Positions 16,610 to 26,421 are shown, counted from the first letter of the stretch. The stretch: DNA of 64,000 nt from CAZRIZ01 sp050950465 (GCA_050950465.1 JBMNHQ010000002.1:372001-436000); one strand, 5' to 3'. Translations and numbers: made by a program. Notes: a model not told the origin generated them from the sequence alone.

Positions 16610-16630
16610 AGCCCGCCATAAAGGCGGGCT
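16610..16630. terminator. GC-rich hairpin downstream of khpA
   Basis: AGCCCGCC, loop ATAAA, GGCGGGCT. It lies past the khpA stop on the minus strand; the T-run is weak, so terminator activity is tentative. Confidence 0.4.
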
Positions 16631-16727
16631 GCTCTAGACAGATAAAGACTCTCAATAATGTTTATGTTCATTACTCTCGCAGAAGAGTCACAACTTTTAG
16701 TTCAGTTGATCTTTGAACTACTGCTTA

Positions 16728-17120
16728 TTATACATCAAGGTCATCTAATTCTGCAAGGGTCTTTTTAGCGCTCTCTGTAAATTCACCAACGTTTTCCACA
16801 GATTCGACTGACTCAGCCTCAGCTTCCGACTCGTGAACTTCAGTTGACTTGTCAGCCGGCGCTTCACTTGGCTCATCGTTATTGACAATCTTTAGGTTGT
16901 AACGAGCGTCGTTCTTAGTACCAAGCGCTCGTAGTAAAGTACGAACACTTTGCGCTGTAGCGCCACGCTTACCGATAACACGACCGAGATCTTCTGGGTT
17001 GACAGTCAAGGTCAAAAGTACGCCCTTTTCATCAATCTGGCGCTCGACTACGACGTCGTCCGGATGTGACACTAGGGTCTTAATAATATATTCGACAAAT
17101 TGCTGATCTATTGTAGACAT
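16728..17120 (-). CDS. khpA: KH-domain RNA-binding protein KhpA
   Basis: 130 residues with a good Shine-Dalgarno (ACGGAGGAA). A single KH domain (about 5-75) carries the GxxG loop as LGRVIGKRGATAQSVRTLL. The usual KhpA is about 75-80 residues; here an acidic Glu/Ser-rich tail of about 50 residues is added. KhpA with KhpB binds many transcripts and affects division and cell-wall growth in Gram-positives. It lies downstream of rpsP, the standard neighbour, with a terminator between the two genes. Confidence 0.92.
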   Translation of the reverse strand: MSTIDQQFVEYIIKTLVSHPDDVVVERQIDEKGVLLTLTVNPEDLGRVIGKRGATAQSVRTLLRALGTKNDARYNLKIVNNDEPSEAPADKSTEVHESEAEAESVESVENVGEFTESAKKTLAELDDLDV

Positions 17121-17179
17121 GGTTCCTCCGTCTTAAGCATTATAACTTCATTGTAGCACGTCTAAAACAAAAAATAAAA

Positions 17180-17207
17180 AAGACCGAGGTGGTTAAACTT
17201 CGGTCTT
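17180..17207 (-). terminator. Terminator after rpsP
   Basis: AAGACCGA/TCGGTCTT stem, followed on the minus strand by TTTTATTTTTTG. Confidence 0.8.
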
Positions 17208-17222
17208 AATCTGTTTCTAATT

Positions 17223-17642
17223 TTATTTGTCAGCCTCAACCTCTGTTTTACCTTCAGTCTTAGCTTCTGGCTCAGCCATTACCTCTTCGACCTCAGCTAC
17301 AGGCGCGGGCGCTTCAGCCCCCTTGGGTTGATTACGACGTAACTTCTCTGGATTACGAGTCTTTTTAGATTGCTTTGGACGCTCCATTTGAACCCATTTA
17401 GGGAATTTAATTTCCTTGTTGTTTTTTAGTATATTAACTACTCGGTCACTCGGTTGAGCACCGTTGTCTAAAAACTGCTGTATCTGTTTAACGTCAACGC
17501 TGACTTCTTTAGTGTGAGGATTATAAGAACCAACGTGCGCTACAATACGACCGTTGGCGGGATTCTTTTGAGCCTCCTGAACCACTATCCGATAAATCGG
17601 CTCTCCCTTGCGACCCAGTCTTTGCAAACGAATTGCTAACAT
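17223..17642 (-). CDS. rpsP: 30S ribosomal protein bS16 with long tail
   Basis: 139 residues; GGAAGAGAA precedes the ATG. The S16 core (about 1-80) shows MLAIRLQRLGRKGEPIYRIVV, VGSYNPHTKE and the QPSDRVVNIL region. The remaining 55-60 residues are a Lys-rich then Ala/Glu-rich extension, longer than the usual 80-90 residue protein. It belongs to the 30S body. It lies upstream of khpA. Confidence 0.95.
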   Translation of the reverse strand: MLAIRLQRLGRKGEPIYRIVVQEAQKNPANGRIVAHVGSYNPHTKEVSVDVKQIQQFLDNGAQPSDRVVNILKNNKEIKFPKWVQMERPKQSKKTRNPEKLRRNQPKGAEAPAPVAEVEEVMAEPEAKTEGKTEVEADK

Positions 17643-17681
17643 TAATTTCTCTTCCTTTGTTAATTCTTACTTCGATTTAGT

Positions 17682-18413
17682 TTACACTTTTTCATCAGTT
17701 TCGTCAATCTCATCTTCTTTAGCTTGGTAAATCTTCAAGGCTTTCCGAGCGGCCGCTTCTTGACCAGCTTGTTTACTTGAACCAGTACCTTGGCTAATCA
17801 GTTCATCACCGTTAAACAGCCCTACTACAAATGTTTTATCATGATCTGGGCCGTCTTCTTCTAAAACTCGGTAGCTTGGTGTAGTACTGTCAACTCGCTG
17901 CATCACCTCTTGAATATGCGACTTAGGATCACGCCACGAGCCGCTCTCAAGTATACCCTTGAGCTGAGGTAGAATCTGACTATCGACGATTCTTTTAGCT
18001 TCTGAAAAGCCTTTCTCTAGGTAGATTGAACCTAATATCGCCTCGAAAGCGTCGGCTACAATCTGCTGTCTAGCTCGCTCCGAACCACGTTTTTCACCAC
18101 GGCTCATACGCAATAATGGTTCGTAGCCTAAACGCGCACCAGCTGTACCAATACTCTCAGTTCGCACTAAAGCCGAACGCAGAGCGGTTAAAACCCCCTC
18201 TGGTTCATTAAAATTACTAAATAAATAATCTGTCACTACTAACTCTAAAACTGCATCACCTAAGAACTCTAGCCGCTCATTATGCTCGCTGGCACTTTTA
18301 CGGTGCTCATTTAGATAGCTTCGGTGTGTTAGGGCCGTAATTAAAACGTCAATGTCTTTATACTCAACACCCAAAACATTTTTTGCAAAATCAACATACG
18401 GAGTCTTGTCCAT
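17682..18413 (-). CDS. rnc: Ribonuclease III
   Basis: 243 residues with CAGGAGGT upstream. The catalytic signature HNERLEFLGDAVLELVVTDYLF (about 43-64) and the second acidic site in ADAFEAILGSIYLEKG (about 118-133) are intact. A double-stranded RNA-binding domain (about 160-232) ends with KQAGQEAAARKALK. It processes rRNA and structured RNAs. Located two bases after the Nudix gene, so probably co-transcribed. Confidence 0.95.
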   Translation of the reverse strand: MDKTPYVDFAKNVLGVEYKDIDVLITALTHRSYLNEHRKSASEHNERLEFLGDAVLELVVTDYLFSNFNEPEGVLTALRSALVRTESIGTAGARLGYEPLLRMSRGEKRGSERARQQIVADAFEAILGSIYLEKGFSEAKRIVDSQILPQLKGILESGSWRDPKSHIQEVMQRVDSTTPSYRVLEEDGPDHDKTFVVGLFNGDELISQGTGSSKQAGQEAAARKALKIYQAKEDEIDETDEKV

Positions 18414-18414
18414 T

Positions 18415-18978
18415 TTATCTTTTACCTCCTGACCTAATCCGACGCATTGCTAGTAGCATTAATTTTGAAATATCTTCGTATTCAATCTTATCAATCGCAT
18501 CAACAAATTTAAACCAATTAATGTCATTCATCCATTCTTCTTTTTGGATTTCATCGGTATCGCCCAGAGCTTTAACTAAATATACCTGAGTGGTCATCAA
18601 AACCAGTTTATTCATCCGACGATAGCGAAAATTAATTTTCCCCAACCAGCCCTGAACTTCAATATCAGTCAGCCCAGCCTCTTCACCGATCTCTCGTACA
18701 GCAGTCTGCTTAGCGGTTTCGCCCGGTTCAATATGACCTTTAGGGATTGTCCAACGATCTCTAGCGTCTTGGATTAGCAGAATTTCCACCTCACCGTTAC
18801 GCAAACGATAAATTATTCCACCAGCCGTCGGCTCGCGGACAATTTCTTGAATTGACGGTTTGCGCCCCTTAACGCGATCCGATCGCCCCTTTGAAGTTCG
18901 CTTACGCCCCTTGCTTGGATTGACCGTCTCCTTCTTTGGCTTTTGGTTGGGATTTCTTGTTTTCTTCGATTTTTTCAT
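18415..18978 (-). CDS. Nudix hydrolase with basic N-terminus
   Basis: About 187 residues from ATG 18978, which has GAAGGAGG upstream; the frame extends to 19059 but only inside nusB. The first 45 residues are Lys/Arg-rich. The complete Nudix box GHIEPGETAKQTAVREIGEEAGL (GX5EX7REUXEEXGU) is present. The substrate is not predictable; the neighbours suggest RNA or nucleotide metabolism. The first 77 bases overlap the 3' end of nusB in another frame. Confidence 0.88.
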   Translation of the reverse strand: MKKSKKTRNPNQKPKKETVNPSKGRKRTSKGRSDRVKGRKPSIQEIVREPTAGGIIYRLRNGEVEILLIQDARDRWTIPKGHIEPGETAKQTAVREIGEEAGLTDIEVQGWLGKINFRYRRMNKLVLMTTQVYLVKALGDTDEIQKEEWMNDINWFKFVDAIDKIEYEDISKLMLLAMRRIRSGGKR

Positions 18979-19420
18979 TTGATTTGTCCTCCTTCGACAG
19001 GTCGGTAAAGGCAGTACCCAGTACGCCGTTAATAAACCGACTGGAACTATCTGAACCAAAAGCTTTAGCTAGCTCAACCGCTTCGTTAATCGCCACTTTT
19101 GGTGGCACAGTTTCGCCCATAAAGACTAACTCAAATAGGCCAAGGCGCAAAATATTGCGATCAATGCGGGCAATCTGCTTAATTGGCCACTCTGGTGCTA
19201 GAGGTTGTAGAATATCATCTAATTTTTCTTCAGTTTTGACCACGCCCTGAACTATTTGCTCAACAAATTCCGTATCTCCTATCACGCCCTTATAGCGCGC
19301 TAGGTTTCGCTCACGAATCTCATCTACATCAGCAGTCTTATCATCTAACTGCTGTCGAAATTCATATTCGTAAAGTGTTTGGAGGGCGACGATACGCCCA
19401 AGGTGCCGGTTTGATGCCAT
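18902..19420 (-). CDS. nusB: Transcription antitermination protein NusB
   Basis: 172 residues. The helical NusB fold is visible: RHLGRIVALQTLYEYEF at the N-terminus, IARIDRNILRLGLFEL in the middle, KVAINEAVELAKAFGSDSSSRFINGVLG near the end. A Lys/Glu-rich tail of about 30 residues extends past the usual end and encodes the Nudix start in another frame. NusB with S10 promotes antitermination of rRNA operons. Confidence 0.92.
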   Translation of the reverse strand: MASNRHLGRIVALQTLYEYEFRQQLDDKTADVDEIRERNLARYKGVIGDTEFVEQIVQGVVKTEEKLDDILQPLAPEWPIKQIARIDRNILRLGLFELVFMGETVPPKVAINEAVELAKAFGSDSSSRFINGVLGTAFTDLSKEDKSNEKIEENKKSQPKAKEGDGQSKQGA

Positions 19421-19447
19421 TTTGATTCAGTTTCTTTCTTGTTAATG

Positions 19448-19603
19448 TTACTTTTTCTTATCAGCCTTGCGACCATATTCTTTACGAGTCGTAAAAGCTT
19501 TAACAGGTGAATGCCTGTTAACTTGACGTGCTAATTTCACCACTTGGTGACTTCGACGCATGCCGGTTTTGCGAGGACTCGTTTGTTTTTTGGGTTCAGC
19601 CAT
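19448..19603 (-). CDS. rpmF: 50S ribosomal protein bL32, zinc-free form
   Basis: 51 residues. The start MAEPKKQTSPRKTGMRRSHQ matches the bL32 N-terminus (AVPKxxxSxxxxxxRRxH). No cysteines are present, so the C-terminal zinc ribbon of many bL32 proteins is missing and replaced by a basic tail ending DKKK. GAGGAAGG precedes the ATG. It lies between nusB and leuS on the same strand. Confidence 0.88.
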   Translation of the reverse strand: MAEPKKQTSPRKTGMRRSHQVVKLARQVNRHSPVKAFTTRKEYGRKADKKK

Positions 19604-19673
19604 GCCTTCCTCTAATCTTATTTATTAAATCTGGCCTAATTATAGCCCAAATAAGTATGTTTATCAACAAGGG

Positions 19674-22544
19674 TTATTTTATAACTAAACTGACTAAACG
19701 ACCTGGTACATAAATTTCTTTAATTAAAGTCTTGTTGGTAAGGTGTTTTTTAACATTAGGGTGCTGCTTTGCTACCCCGAGGACCGCCACCTCATCAGCA
19801 TCGGACGCCACTGTGATTTCACCACGCACCTTACCATTAACCTGCACCGCTAAAACGATTTCGTCGCTAACTAACTTTGTCTCATCAGCTTTTGGCCAAT
19901 CAGATAAATGAATAGTCTCAATCTCACCTAACTGATGCCACAATTCTTCTGTCATATGAGGCGCAAATGGAGCTAACAGTTGTAATAGCGACTTAATAGT
20001 AAAGTGCCAAGATTTACCAGCCACACCAGCAGTTTTAAGCTTGTACAGTTCATTAGTAAATTCCATTAAAGCCGCAATTGCTGTATTAAAATGCATATTC
20101 TCCAAATCATCCCCAACTTTGGCAATCGTCTTGTGAATCAACCAATCAGGCACTTGACTGGTAGTTTTTGAAATTAAATGTTCTTGCGTCAAATTCCAAA
20201 CCCTATTCAAAAAGCGATACACACCAGGTACACTATCAGTACGCCAAGCGGTTGTCATGTCATATGGCGCCAAAAAAGCAATCGTCAATCGCATCGCATC
20301 AGCACCATAACCTGAGTCAATAATATCGGTCGGATTGACGACATTGCCAAGACTCTTACTCATCTTAGCACCGTCTTCGGCTAAGATAATCCCCTGCGCA
20401 CGACGAGCTTTGTATGGTTCGGGTGTCGGCACCAACCCTTGATCATAAAGAAACTCGTGCCAGAAGCGTGAATATAACAAATGTAAAGTTGTATGCTCCA
20501 TGCCACCAAGATATAAATCAACCGGTCCCCAATATTTTAATTTTTCAAAATCTGCAAACTTCTCACTGTTATTAGCATCAGGGTAGCGCAGGAAATACCA
20601 ACTCGAACCAGCCCAGTTGGGCATAGTGTCAGTTTCACGCTTAGCCTTTTCACCACAAACTGGACATTTCACATTTACCCAAGCATCGATTCTCGAAAGT
20701 GGGCTTTCACCGTCATCAGTTGGTTCATAATAGTCAACTTCTGGTAAAACGACCGGTAAATCTTTTTCTGGCACCGGTACCACACCACATTTCGGACAAT
20801 GAATAATTGGAATTGGCTCGCCCCAATAGCGCTGACGAGAGAAAATCCAGTCTCGTAGGTGATAATTGACCTGTTCTGAACCAGCAGCTAACGATTCCAA
20901 TTTACGAGTAATTTGCTTTTTAGCCTCCTCGGATGTTAGACCATCAAACTGACCACTGTTAAATAGTCGCCCCTCTCCGGTGAAGCAATTACCATCCTTT
21001 AGCATCGTCCAAACTAGTTTCTGATGTTCGGGAGTTAAGGTCTCTAGAACCTCAGCTTCGTCAACCCACTTTAAGGTATGAGTTCTAACCTCATAATCAT
21101 CAATCTTTTGTGCATTAGTGGCATTCTCAACTTCAGCTAAAAATCCATGAGCAATCGCCCGTCGATTTTGTTTTTTATGCGAAGCGCAATATTCGGCCAT
21201 TGACACCCAAGGTAGCTCCTTGACAATTTCTGCCTTAAGACCAGCTTCTTCTAAAACTTCAGTTACGGCTGCTTCAGCTGGAGTTTGTCCCTCTTCAATT
21301 CCTCCCATGATAGCCGTCACTACACCCTCAAGTGATCCATGCCAATCTAAAATAGCATACTTACCAGTTGATTTATCGCGAACATGAACTATAACTGTTG
21401 GTCGTTCAACCATTTCAAATCCATCACGTGGCGGATTTAGTTTATCACTAACATCAGGCATAATAACTTGCTTAATTGGTAAATCAAACTTTTTAGCAAA
21501 CTCATAGTCACGATCATCATGGGCTGGCACTGCCATCAGGGCACCCGTACCATAGTCCATCATCACATAGTCACTAATCCAGATTGGCAACTTTTTACCA
21601 GTCAACGGATGTACCGCGAACGCACCTAAAGGAACTCCAGTTTTTTCCTTGGCCTGATCTTGTCTTTCGATATCAGTTTTTATGCGACTAGCTTCAATAT
21701 ATTCAAGTGTAACTGCCCGCTGCTCATCGGAAACAATCTCCGGAACTAGTGGATGTTCTGGCGCTAAAACTACAAAGGTTGCCCCAAATAACGTATCAGG
21801 GCGAGTCGTAAAGACAGTGATTTTCTGCTTATGAGCATCAATTTTGAAATCAATCTCAGCACCATAAGATCGGCCCACCCAGTTAATTTGCTGATCAGCG
21901 ATTTTAGCCGGAAAATCCAAATCAGCCAAGTTATCAATTAATTTATCGGCATACTCAGTAATCTTTAGTATCCACTGCTTCAATTTACGCTTACCAACTG
22001 GTGTGTCGCAACGCTCATGACGGCCATCGATTACCTCTTCGTTAGCTAGACCGGTTTTACACTTTGGGCACCAATTAATCTCCGTTTCGTCTTGATAAGC
22101 CAAGCCTTGCTTGTAAAACTGTAGAAACAACCACTGTGTCCACTTGTAATAGTCCGGATCGGTGGTAACAATACGACGTGACCAGTCGACTGACAGACCA
22201 AAACTTTCAAACTGCCTTTGGAAATTAGTGATATTACGCTCAGTAGCTGACTGTGGCGTAACTTTATTTTTAATAGCATAGTTTTCAGTTGGCAAACCAA
22301 ATGCGTCATACCCCATCGGATAAAGCACATTATATCCCTGCATACGCCTAAAGCGCGCCAATATATCACCTAGGGTATACTCACGAGCATGCCCCATATG
22401 CAAGCCATCTCCTGATGGATAAGGAAACTCAGTTAGGAGATAATATTTTGGCTTATCAGAAAAATCCTTGGCCGCATAAATCTGCTTATCTTGCCAATCT
22501 TTTTGCCACTTCTGCTCAATCGATTTTGGATTATATCGGTTCAT
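19674..22544 (-). CDS. leuS: Leucyl-tRNA synthetase with an inserted Nudix-like domain
   Basis: 956 residues. The HIGH motif is HMGH (about 49-52) in FPYPSGDGLHMGHAREYT. WCPKC is a zinc knuckle. The editing domain has the threonine-rich TTRPDTLFGAT, and KMSKS is intact (about residue 726). Between the editing-domain DDRDYEFAKKF segment and the GQFDGLTSEEAKKQI segment lies an extra block of about 120 residues with GGIEEGQTPAEAAV and TEVLEEAGL, a Nudix box in which the catalytic REUXEE Arg is Thr. The ATG overlaps the upstream Mur ligase stop (ATGA). Confidence 0.95.
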   Translation of the reverse strand: MNRYNPKSIEQKWQKDWQDKQIYAAKDFSDKPKYYLLTEFPYPSGDGLHMGHAREYTLGDILARFRRMQGYNVLYPMGYDAFGLPTENYAIKNKVTPQSATERNITNFQRQFESFGLSVDWSRRIVTTDPDYYKWTQWLFLQFYKQGLAYQDETEINWCPKCKTGLANEEVIDGRHERCDTPVGKRKLKQWILKITEYADKLIDNLADLDFPAKIADQQINWVGRSYGAEIDFKIDAHKQKITVFTTRPDTLFGATFVVLAPEHPLVPEIVSDEQRAVTLEYIEASRIKTDIERQDQAKEKTGVPLGAFAVHPLTGKKLPIWISDYVMMDYGTGALMAVPAHDDRDYEFAKKFDLPIKQVIMPDVSDKLNPPRDGFEMVERPTVIVHVRDKSTGKYAILDWHGSLEGVVTAIMGGIEEGQTPAEAAVTEVLEEAGLKAEIVKELPWVSMAEYCASHKKQNRRAIAHGFLAEVENATNAQKIDDYEVRTHTLKWVDEAEVLETLTPEHQKLVWTMLKDGNCFTGEGRLFNSGQFDGLTSEEAKKQITRKLESLAAGSEQVNYHLRDWIFSRQRYWGEPIPIIHCPKCGVVPVPEKDLPVVLPEVDYYEPTDDGESPLSRIDAWVNVKCPVCGEKAKRETDTMPNWAGSSWYFLRYPDANNSEKFADFEKLKYWGPVDLYLGGMEHTTLHLLYSRFWHEFLYDQGLVPTPEPYKARRAQGIILAEDGAKMSKSLGNVVNPTDIIDSGYGADAMRLTIAFLAPYDMTTAWRTDSVPGVYRFLNRVWNLTQEHLISKTTSQVPDWLIHKTIAKVGDDLENMHFNTAIAALMEFTNELYKLKTAGVAGKSWHFTIKSLLQLLAPFAPHMTEELWHQLGEIETIHLSDWPKADETKLVSDEIVLAVQVNGKVRGEITVASDADEVAVLGVAKQHPNVKKHLTNKTLIKEIYVPGRLVSLVIK

Positions 22545-23854
22545 TTTTCAACTCCTGGGATGCTTACAAATGATGAAAAATAATCACTTTTTCGCCTCAA
22601 CCACTCGGGTGACTGGCGAACCAGCTTATCGTGATCTTTAATGTTAAGTAAAATAATTTTTAAAGCCTCTTCGGTAAAAACTTGATCTGGTGAACCTTTA
22701 AATAATACCACCGACCTCGGTCTTAGAACCCTGTTAACAAAACCGCCAGCTTCTAGAGCATTATTAAAACTTCTAACCTGACAACCATTAGCCTGAGCGG
22801 CAGGTGCTAAAAACTGATTAGCCTCTTCGCCAATTGTAATCACCCATTCTAGCAAACTAGGATTACACAAACTACCGATTTCCCGATGAGCCTCAGCCGA
22901 AGTCTCTCCTAATCCATTCATCGAGCCAAGTACGGCAATACGATGACCTTCAGCTGGAAAACTGTACAACGCCCGTAGTGCTTCTTTAGCAGCTGCTGGG
23001 CTGGAGTTATAAGTATCGTCAATAATCATACTACCCTTTAGTCCATCTAGAAGATTCATACGACCAGGCGTTGGTCGAATTTTTAATAAAGCATTTTGAA
23101 TTTCTGCCACTGACATCCCAAACTCCAACGCTACCGCAATAGCCGCTGCTACAGCACGCAAAATCTGCTCACCAAAAACTTTTACTTGAATATCAAAACC
23201 ATCAGGCACTCTAGTTCCATAAAACCGGCCCGAGAAGCCTTCTTTCGGGTCAAAACTCATTGGTTCGATACGATTCTCTGCTATTTGACTCGAACCATAG
23301 GTCATAATACCTGGATTATTAATATAACGAGCATAGTCGCCATCTATGTCATCGCGATTGATTAAACCAAGTTTTGACATATTAATAGCAGTAATCTCCT
23401 CAGCCGCTACTGCTTCCATGGTAAAAAAGTTCTTCATGCTTTCGGGTGTTATGGCAGTTAAAACCGCCAAGTCAGGCCTAAGATAACGACCAAACGCCGC
23501 CATATCCCCTGGACTGTCGACTCCTAATTCTTGGATTATGATATCAACTGTTGCCGGTTTTTTAACGCGCGTTCTAGCGGCCCGAAACAATCGTCGCCAC
23601 TCTTTAGCCGATCGAGTTTTCTCAGGGTTTTTGATGCCCAATATACCAATTGGCACCGTAATCTCTGTGTTGATATTATCGTCTTCTAAAGCACCGCCAA
23701 TACGATAACGTTCCTGTAAAATCGCACCAATCATGTTTTTAGTGGTACTCTTGCCGACACTACCAGCTACGGCAATCAATTTCACTTCAGGATGAGCTTT
23801 AAAATAACGCTTTACTAATCTCTCCAGCTTGCGCTGCCTATACTTATTTAACAT
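22541..23854 (-). CDS. Mur ligase family protein (MurF-like)
   Basis: 437 residues. The ATP-binding loop is AVAGSVGKSTTKNMIGAIL (about 28-46), with IIIQELGVDSPGDM, an INRDDID segment and IRPTPGRMNLLDG before DDTYNSSPAAAKEAL, as in the MurF central and C-terminal domains. It is a second MurF-like gene besides the one at 48903, so one of them may use a different substrate. TAAAAT lies 6 bases before the ATG (leaderless pattern). Four-base overlap with leuS. Confidence 0.85.
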   Translation of the reverse strand: MLNKYRQRKLERLVKRYFKAHPEVKLIAVAGSVGKSTTKNMIGAILQERYRIGGALEDDNINTEITVPIGILGIKNPEKTRSAKEWRRLFRAARTRVKKPATVDIIIQELGVDSPGDMAAFGRYLRPDLAVLTAITPESMKNFFTMEAVAAEEITAINMSKLGLINRDDIDGDYARYINNPGIMTYGSSQIAENRIEPMSFDPKEGFSGRFYGTRVPDGFDIQVKVFGEQILRAVAAAIAVALEFGMSVAEIQNALLKIRPTPGRMNLLDGLKGSMIIDDTYNSSPAAAKEALRALYSFPAEGHRIAVLGSMNGLGETSAEAHREIGSLCNPSLLEWVITIGEEANQFLAPAAQANGCQVRSFNNALEAGGFVNRVLRPRSVVLFKGSPDQVFTEEALKIILLNIKDHDKLVRQSPEWLRRKSDYFSSFVSIPGVEK

Positions 23855-23873
23855 GCCTTAATTTTAACAAAAA

Positions 23874-26390
23874 TTAGTTAAAATGTCGCCTCTGGCGATG
23901 ACTAAATATCCAACCTACCAGACCTAATGCCATTAAAGACAAAACTACCAACACAGACACGGTTGAATCTTTACCACTACCACTACGCGGAGGTTTAGGT
24001 TTAAGACTAATCCCAGGCTCAGACTCAGGTGCGGGTACGGCGCCATTTAAAAACGAAACTGTAACGATGTTTTCACCGAATTTTCTAAAAACCAATTCTA
24101 GTGGAGCGTAGGGATCATTATAATTAAAGTTATACAAACCAAGATAAAACTGCGAGCGACTGGGAATGTCGGTCTGTCCAGATGGTACACCAGAAGTCAA
24201 TTTAGCTGTCGTTCGGAGAGAAAACACTAGTGGCTCTTCCAATCCATCTAAGTAAAATTCGTCATCAGAATTGTTCCATATAGCCTCGTGCCACTCGTCG
24301 ATTTCGACGTAATCGGGATCTGACATAGGCAGTAGAAAGAATGGCGTAACATTCACTTCAACAACTTGGCCATCAATAGACACGCCAGCTCGATAATACC
24401 GGCTAAATCCGGTATCACTAAACGGCACATCGTCGATATAAAGCTCGGATGAAAGCGGCGTAATACGTGGATCAACATCTTCCACCAAACGAACAGTCAC
24501 TAATTCATGAATAGTCCCCGGATAGCCATAATAGCTACTCATATGAGTTGGACCAATCAGAGCAATCCTTTGAAAATTACTCGGTACAGTCGCTCTGGTT
24601 TCATAAACGAACTCCTCTCCTTGACTAACATCAACATGCTTAGAGTCATTAACTGTCTTACTACTAAAGCCGAGGTTATCTTCGCTAGGCAGGAAGAACA
24701 CAGCGCTTCTGCACGTTTGTTGGCTTGCGCCACTACTCTTTGCAGATGTAGTGACGCTACCGCCACCACTATCAGAACAGTCATATCCCGCGTACGCCAC
24801 CTCGTCAGGTTTCGTAATATTAATCATCTGGCTATCTTGGTCATACGTTAAGTTAGACATATCCTCAAGTTCGTAAAGATTGCCTTGCTCGTCTTTGAAA
24901 CCAGCTGGCCAGATTGTTTGCCCATGGGTGTATCTTATTATGAACTGGCCATCTTTCTCAAAACTATATCCTGAAAGATTTAATCCAGAAAGAGGAGAAA
25001 AATCTTCAATTTGATTATGCGAAATATCTAAGTAATAAAGATTTTTTAAATCTGCTAGTGGAGCAACATTAGAAATTTTATTATTTCTTAAAACAAGATA
25101 GCCTAAATTTGTTAAGCTACTTAACGGAACTAGGTCGGAAATTCTATTGTCATTAAGATTTAGGTCAGTTATGTTCGTCAACCCATTTAATACAGAAAGG
25201 TCGGTTATTTGATTGTCAGCAAGACCAAGCCACCTTAGATGCTCTAAATCATATAGTGGAGCAAGATCAAGCACTCGATTACCACTAAGATTGAGATCGT
25301 ACAGATTTGTTAAGCCGTTTAATGAAGTGATGTCGGAAATTAAATTGTAGCTAACATCAAGACTTACCAAGCTAGTCAAATTATGAATTGGAGCAAGATT
25401 AGATATATGGTTGCGGCTAAGAACGGCATTATTTAACCTAGTTAAATTAGCCATCGGTGTCAGATCTGAAACTTGATTATCGTCTAACTGAATACGCCCC
25501 AGATTTGTTAAGTTACTAATCGGAGTAATGTCAGAAATCTGATTGCTATCAAGAATAAGCCACGACAACTTCGTTAAATTAGCCAATGGGGCAACATCAG
25601 ATATTAAATTACCCGTAAGCTCGAGACTCGTCAAGCCAGTTAAGCCACTGAGTGGTGTAATATCTGAAATGCCATCATACGTCAATCTTAGAGTATCTAA
25701 GTTAATCAGGCTGGATATGGGCGACAGGTCAGAAATCTGACTACTGCTGATATCAAGCCTTGTTAGGTTTGTTAAGCCACTCAGCGGTGTGATGTCAGAC
25801 ATCAGACAGGCATAGAAAGTAAGCCCTTCCAGCTTATCGACATACGACATAATTTCATCAAAATTAGGAAAATCAAAATAAGCCAAGCTTAGATGCTTTA
25901 AGTTAATAGCATAATCTAACCCCACTAAATCCAACGTGGTAAGTAATGGACGCTCATCAAAATCGCCCCGTAAATAAACCGTTGTTCTAGCACTTCCGCC
26001 ATAAGGAGAAAGTTTAAAGTTTGACACCTTCAAGTCAATGGCCATAGACGTAACGCCATAGCGGTTAATTTCCTTCCTTAAAGCAGTTCCGGGAACACAA
26101 ACTGTTTCATCATCATAGGTCGTATTGCCAATCGTATCAGATGGGTCAAGAATCTGTATCTCAGTTTTATTTGGGTCATGTGTGGCAGAATAGATGTCAG
26201 GAAGCCTATCAATAAGTAGGTCTTTGGTTGCCTGATCCTTAACCACACAAATGCCACCCGGTGTTTCAGCGTTGATTACTTTACTTCTAGTAGCATGGTT
26301 AATGATTGGCCCCAAAATAATCACAGTAGCAATACCTAGACCAATTTTAACGAAATGGTGCCACCTAAAGCTCGCGAGCTTAAAAGACAT
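23874..26390 (-). CDS. LRR surface protein, internalin-like, membrane-anchored
   Basis: 838 residues: signal segment (about 12-30), a cap with two cysteines (GGICVVKD; ETVCVPG), then about 13-14 leucine-rich repeats of 22 residues (pattern LTNLTxLDLxxNQISDITPLSG, about 160-480), a beta-rich stalk with CSDSGG and CRSA cysteines, a Gly/Pro/Ser spacer and a C-terminal membrane helix (VLVVLSLMALGLVGWIF) with a basic stop. There is no LPXTG. Its paralogue is the next gene. A likely role is binding host-cell or neighbour surface ligands. GGGGAAA site; a shared dyad operator lies upstream. Confidence 0.85.
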   Translation of the reverse strand: MSFKLASFRWHHFVKIGLGIATVIILGPIINHATRSKVINAETPGGICVVKDQATKDLLIDRLPDIYSATHDPNKTEIQILDPSDTIGNTTYDDETVCVPGTALRKEINRYGVTSMAIDLKVSNFKLSPYGGSARTTVYLRGDFDERPLLTTLDLVGLDYAINLKHLSLAYFDFPNFDEIMSYVDKLEGLTFYACLMSDITPLSGLTNLTRLDISSSQISDLSPISSLINLDTLRLTYDGISDITPLSGLTGLTSLELTGNLISDVAPLANLTKLSWLILDSNQISDITPISNLTNLGRIQLDDNQVSDLTPMANLTRLNNAVLSRNHISNLAPIHNLTSLVSLDVSYNLISDITSLNGLTNLYDLNLSGNRVLDLAPLYDLEHLRWLGLADNQITDLSVLNGLTNITDLNLNDNRISDLVPLSSLTNLGYLVLRNNKISNVAPLADLKNLYYLDISHNQIEDFSPLSGLNLSGYSFEKDGQFIIRYTHGQTIWPAGFKDEQGNLYELEDMSNLTYDQDSQMINITKPDEVAYAGYDCSDSGGGSVTTSAKSSGASQQTCRSAVFFLPSEDNLGFSSKTVNDSKHVDVSQGEEFVYETRATVPSNFQRIALIGPTHMSSYYGYPGTIHELVTVRLVEDVDPRITPLSSELYIDDVPFSDTGFSRYYRAGVSIDGQVVEVNVTPFFLLPMSDPDYVEIDEWHEAIWNNSDDEFYLDGLEEPLVFSLRTTAKLTSGVPSGQTDIPSRSQFYLGLYNFNYNDPYAPLELVFRKFGENIVTVSFLNGAVPAPESEPGISLKPKPPRSGSGKDSTVSVLVVLSLMALGLVGWIFSHRQRRHFN

Positions 26391-26421
26391 TCAATTTCCC
26401 CTGTTTTTATTTACTTACACA

